A DNA stretch of 8,047 bases. Source: UBA1794 sp964439955. GTDB taxonomy: Bacteria; Bacteroidota; Bacteroidia; Bacteroidales; Bacteroidaceae. A model generated the notes under the pieces. That model made no database searches. It saw nothing but the letters and a program-made list of their open reading frames with translations, and had not been told where the DNA came from. The stretch is taken from the NCBI GenBank assembly GCA_964439955.1, contig CAYTPX010000055.1:1-8047 (forward strand), given 5' to 3'. The position numbers were made by a program, and so were the translations under genes. This document shows, one piece after another, positions 6,517 through 8,047 of this stretch (its first letter is position 1; each line of letters opens with the position of its first letter).

Positions 6517-6573
6517 TTCCCCATATCCATGCGGCACTTTCCCGGAGGACAGGAACGATAAAACTTAATCCCC

Positions 6574-7938
6574 ATGCAAGTAAATCCCAACTTGTCAAAC
6601 CCGTTTCTTTCCCTTGTCCGCGCCGTCGGCCGGCACATGAATGGCGGTATCCTGCTCATGCTTACGGCGGCATTGGCTCTTGTGGTGGCCAATTCCCCGT
6701 GGAGTGGGGCGTATTTCTCCTTTTGGGAGCAGCCGGTCCATTTGCAGGTAGGATCTTTCAATGTGTTCAACCACGGCGGCCATGCGCTCACGCTGCTTGA
6801 ATTCATCAACGATGCGCTGATGGTGGTGTTCTTCTTCTGTACGGGCATGGAAATCAAGCGCGAAATGCTCGTCGGGGAGCTCTCCACCCTGCGTCAGGCC
6901 TTGCTGCCCGTCATTGCGGCCTGCGGGGGAATGATCATGCCCGTATTGATTTTTGCTTATGTCACCCACGGTACTCCGGGCGAGGTGGGCATGGCTATCC
7001 CGATGGCCACGGACATTGCCTTTTCCCTCGGCGTGCTGGCGCTCTTTGGCAAGCGCGTCCCGCTCAACATGCGCATCTTCCTGACGACCTTTGCCGTGGC
7101 CGACGACATCGGGGGTATCCTCGTCATCGCGCTTTTCTATTCCTCGCACTTGGCATTGGAGTACCTGCTTTGGTCGGTTTTGGTATTGGCTATCCTCTGC
7201 GTGGGCAACTGGAAAGGGGTGCACGACAGGTGGTTTTATTTGGGCTTTGGCGTGATTTTGTGGTATCTCTTCCTGCAGAGCGGCATCCATGCCACGATTG
7301 CGGGCGTGATACTTGCCTTCACTATCCCCGCCACGCCGCAAGAGGAAACGGGACGGTTTGCGGAGTGCCTGCGCCGCGTCCTGCAAGGATTCCGTATTGC
7401 GCCTAAGGAGGAAATCATGCTCGACGAGGTACAGGTTGGGACGTTGAAGCAGGTAAAGCGTGCTTCGCTGCATGTGGTTTCCCCTTTGCAGCAGCTCGAC
7501 GAGAGCTTGCAGGGCGTGGTCAGCTATATCATCCTCCCGCTTTTTGCGTTTGCGAACGCGGGCGTCACGGTATTGAAGGCCGATGGCTCGGTGGAGTTTG
7601 GCGTGGTCAGCTTGGGAGTGATACTGGGCTTGGTGATTGGGAAGTTCGTCGGGATTTATACGTTTACGGCTATTTCCATTCTCGCCGGGCTTACCAAGAT
7701 GCCGACGGGCATGAGTCTCAGGAATCTTACGGGTGTCAGCATGTTGGGCGGCGTAGGGTTTACGGTTTCCCTCTTCATTGCGCAGCTTTCCTTCGGTAGC
7801 GATATGTCCCAACTGCTCGACCAGGCAAAGATAGGTGTCGTGTGCGGCACAATTGTCTCAGGCATCCTCGGCTGCATCATCCTTAACTTTGTGCTTCCCA
7901 AGCACCCGGCAGATGCGGGGCGGGTTGCGGCTGCGTGA
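6574..7938 (+). CDS. nhaA: Na+/H+ antiporter NhaA
   Basis: Inner-membrane antiporter that exports Na+ (or Li+) in exchange for protons, serving salt tolerance and pH homeostasis. Its 454 residues form about 12 hydrophobic segments. Signature residues are visible: MATDIAFSLG (144-153; D147 corresponds to E. coli D133), FAVADDIGG (173-181; D177 and D178 correspond to the ion-binding pair D163/D164), LILPLFAFANAG-like IILPLFAFANAG (319-330), and GKFVGI (356-361; K357 corresponds to K300). GMEIKRE (91-97) matches the conserved loop after the early membrane segments. It is about 65 residues longer than the E. coli protein, mostly because of a charged cytoplasmic loop at about 253-310. No Shine-Dalgarno site precedes the ATG; the leader just upstream is A/T-rich, as is normal for this phylum. 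It has its own promoter and terminator, so it is probably monocistronic. Confidence 0.96.
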   Translation: MQVNPNLSNPFLSLVRAVGRHMNGGILLMLTAALALVVANSPWSGAYFSFWEQPVHLQVGSFNVFNHGGHALTLLEFINDALMVVFFFCTGMEIKREMLVGELSTLRQALLPVIAACGGMIMPVLIFAYVTHGTPGEVGMAIPMATDIAFSLGVLALFGKRVPLNMRIFLTTFAVADDIGGILVIALFYSSHLALEYLLWSVLVLAILCVGNWKGVHDRWFYLGFGVILWYLFLQSGIHATIAGVILAFTIPATPQEETGRFAECLRRVLQGFRIAPKEEIMLDEVQVGTLKQVKRASLHVVSPLQQLDESLQGVVSYIILPLFAFANAGVTVLKADGSVEFGVVSLGVILGLVIGKFVGIYTFTAISILAGLTKMPTGMSLRNLTGVSMLGGVGFTVSLFIAQLSFGSDMSQLLDQAKIGVVCGTIVSGILGCIILNFVLPKHPADAGRVAAA

Positions 7939-7988
7939 AGCCTCGGTTGCGTCTTCCTTTGGGAGATGCTTGACGTTGATATAATTGG

Positions 7989-8030
7989 CCGGGCTGACCA
8001 GACAATTAGGTCAGCCCGGTTTGTTTGTCT
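7989..8030 (+). terminator. Intrinsic terminator of nhaA
   Basis: CCGGGCTGACC (7989-7999) and GGTCAGCCCGG (8009-8019) form a perfect 11-bp stem with a 9-base loop, followed by the T-rich tail TTTGTTTGTCT (8020-8030). It starts 50 bases after the nhaA stop codon. The opposite strand lacks a T tract, so it appears to work in the plus direction only. Confidence 0.9.
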
Positions 8031-8047
8031 CCCGGTGGGGAACTTAA

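Noticed and set aside
5563..6537. A 324-codon minus-strand open frame opposite the barrel gene and the nhaA leader
   Set aside because: It is antisense to a supported gene, has no motif, and its start lies in the nhaA leader without a promoter on that strand.
6595..7812. A 405-codon minus-strand open frame opposite nhaA
   Set aside because: Its translation is highly charged and rich in H, R and Q without domains, and it mirrors a clear NhaA sequence.

Overview
The window comes from a GC-rich member of the Bacteroidales (Bacteroidota). Three things point there. The promoters fit the Bacteroides-type -7 element TAnnTTTG, and no start codon has a purine-rich Shine-Dalgarno site. Two proteins belong to families common in gut Bacteroidales (a secreted DUF2264 protein and a helix-hairpin-helix/beta-barrel outer-membrane protein). 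The glutamate dehydrogenase is of the Bacteroides/Clostridium hexameric type. I cannot name the genus; the high GC would suit Alistipes-like or other GC-rich Bacteroidales.

Layout. On the minus strand, gdhA (glutamate dehydrogenase) occupies 14-1351. A 369-base gap separates it from an upstream minus-strand gene at 1721-3766, which encodes a secreted DUF2264 protein. The gap holds a strong intrinsic terminator for the DUF2264 gene (1643-1685), a cluster of GGGCAA/TTGCCC motifs, and the gdhA leader with a hairpin framed by direct repeats. A 455-base divergent intergenic region (3767-4221) carries back-to-back promoter elements. On the plus strand follow a helix-hairpin-helix plus beta-barrel outer-membrane protein (4222-6396), then nhaA, a Na+/H+ antiporter (6574-7938). 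nhaA has its own promoter and leader hairpin and a textbook terminator at 7989-8030.

The genes do not form an obvious pathway. They are four apparently separate transcription units: nitrogen assimilation (gdhA), probable glycan processing in the periplasm or at the cell surface (DUF2264), an outer-membrane protein of unknown role, and ion/pH homeostasis (nhaA). I see no mobile element, CRISPR array, RNA gene or phage gene. No clear new multi-gene system is visible. The points most worth a second look are the barrel protein with degenerate helix-hairpin-helix motifs, the orphan DUF2264 protein, the NAD-type cofactor residues in GdhA, and several small symmetrical elements in the intergenic regions.
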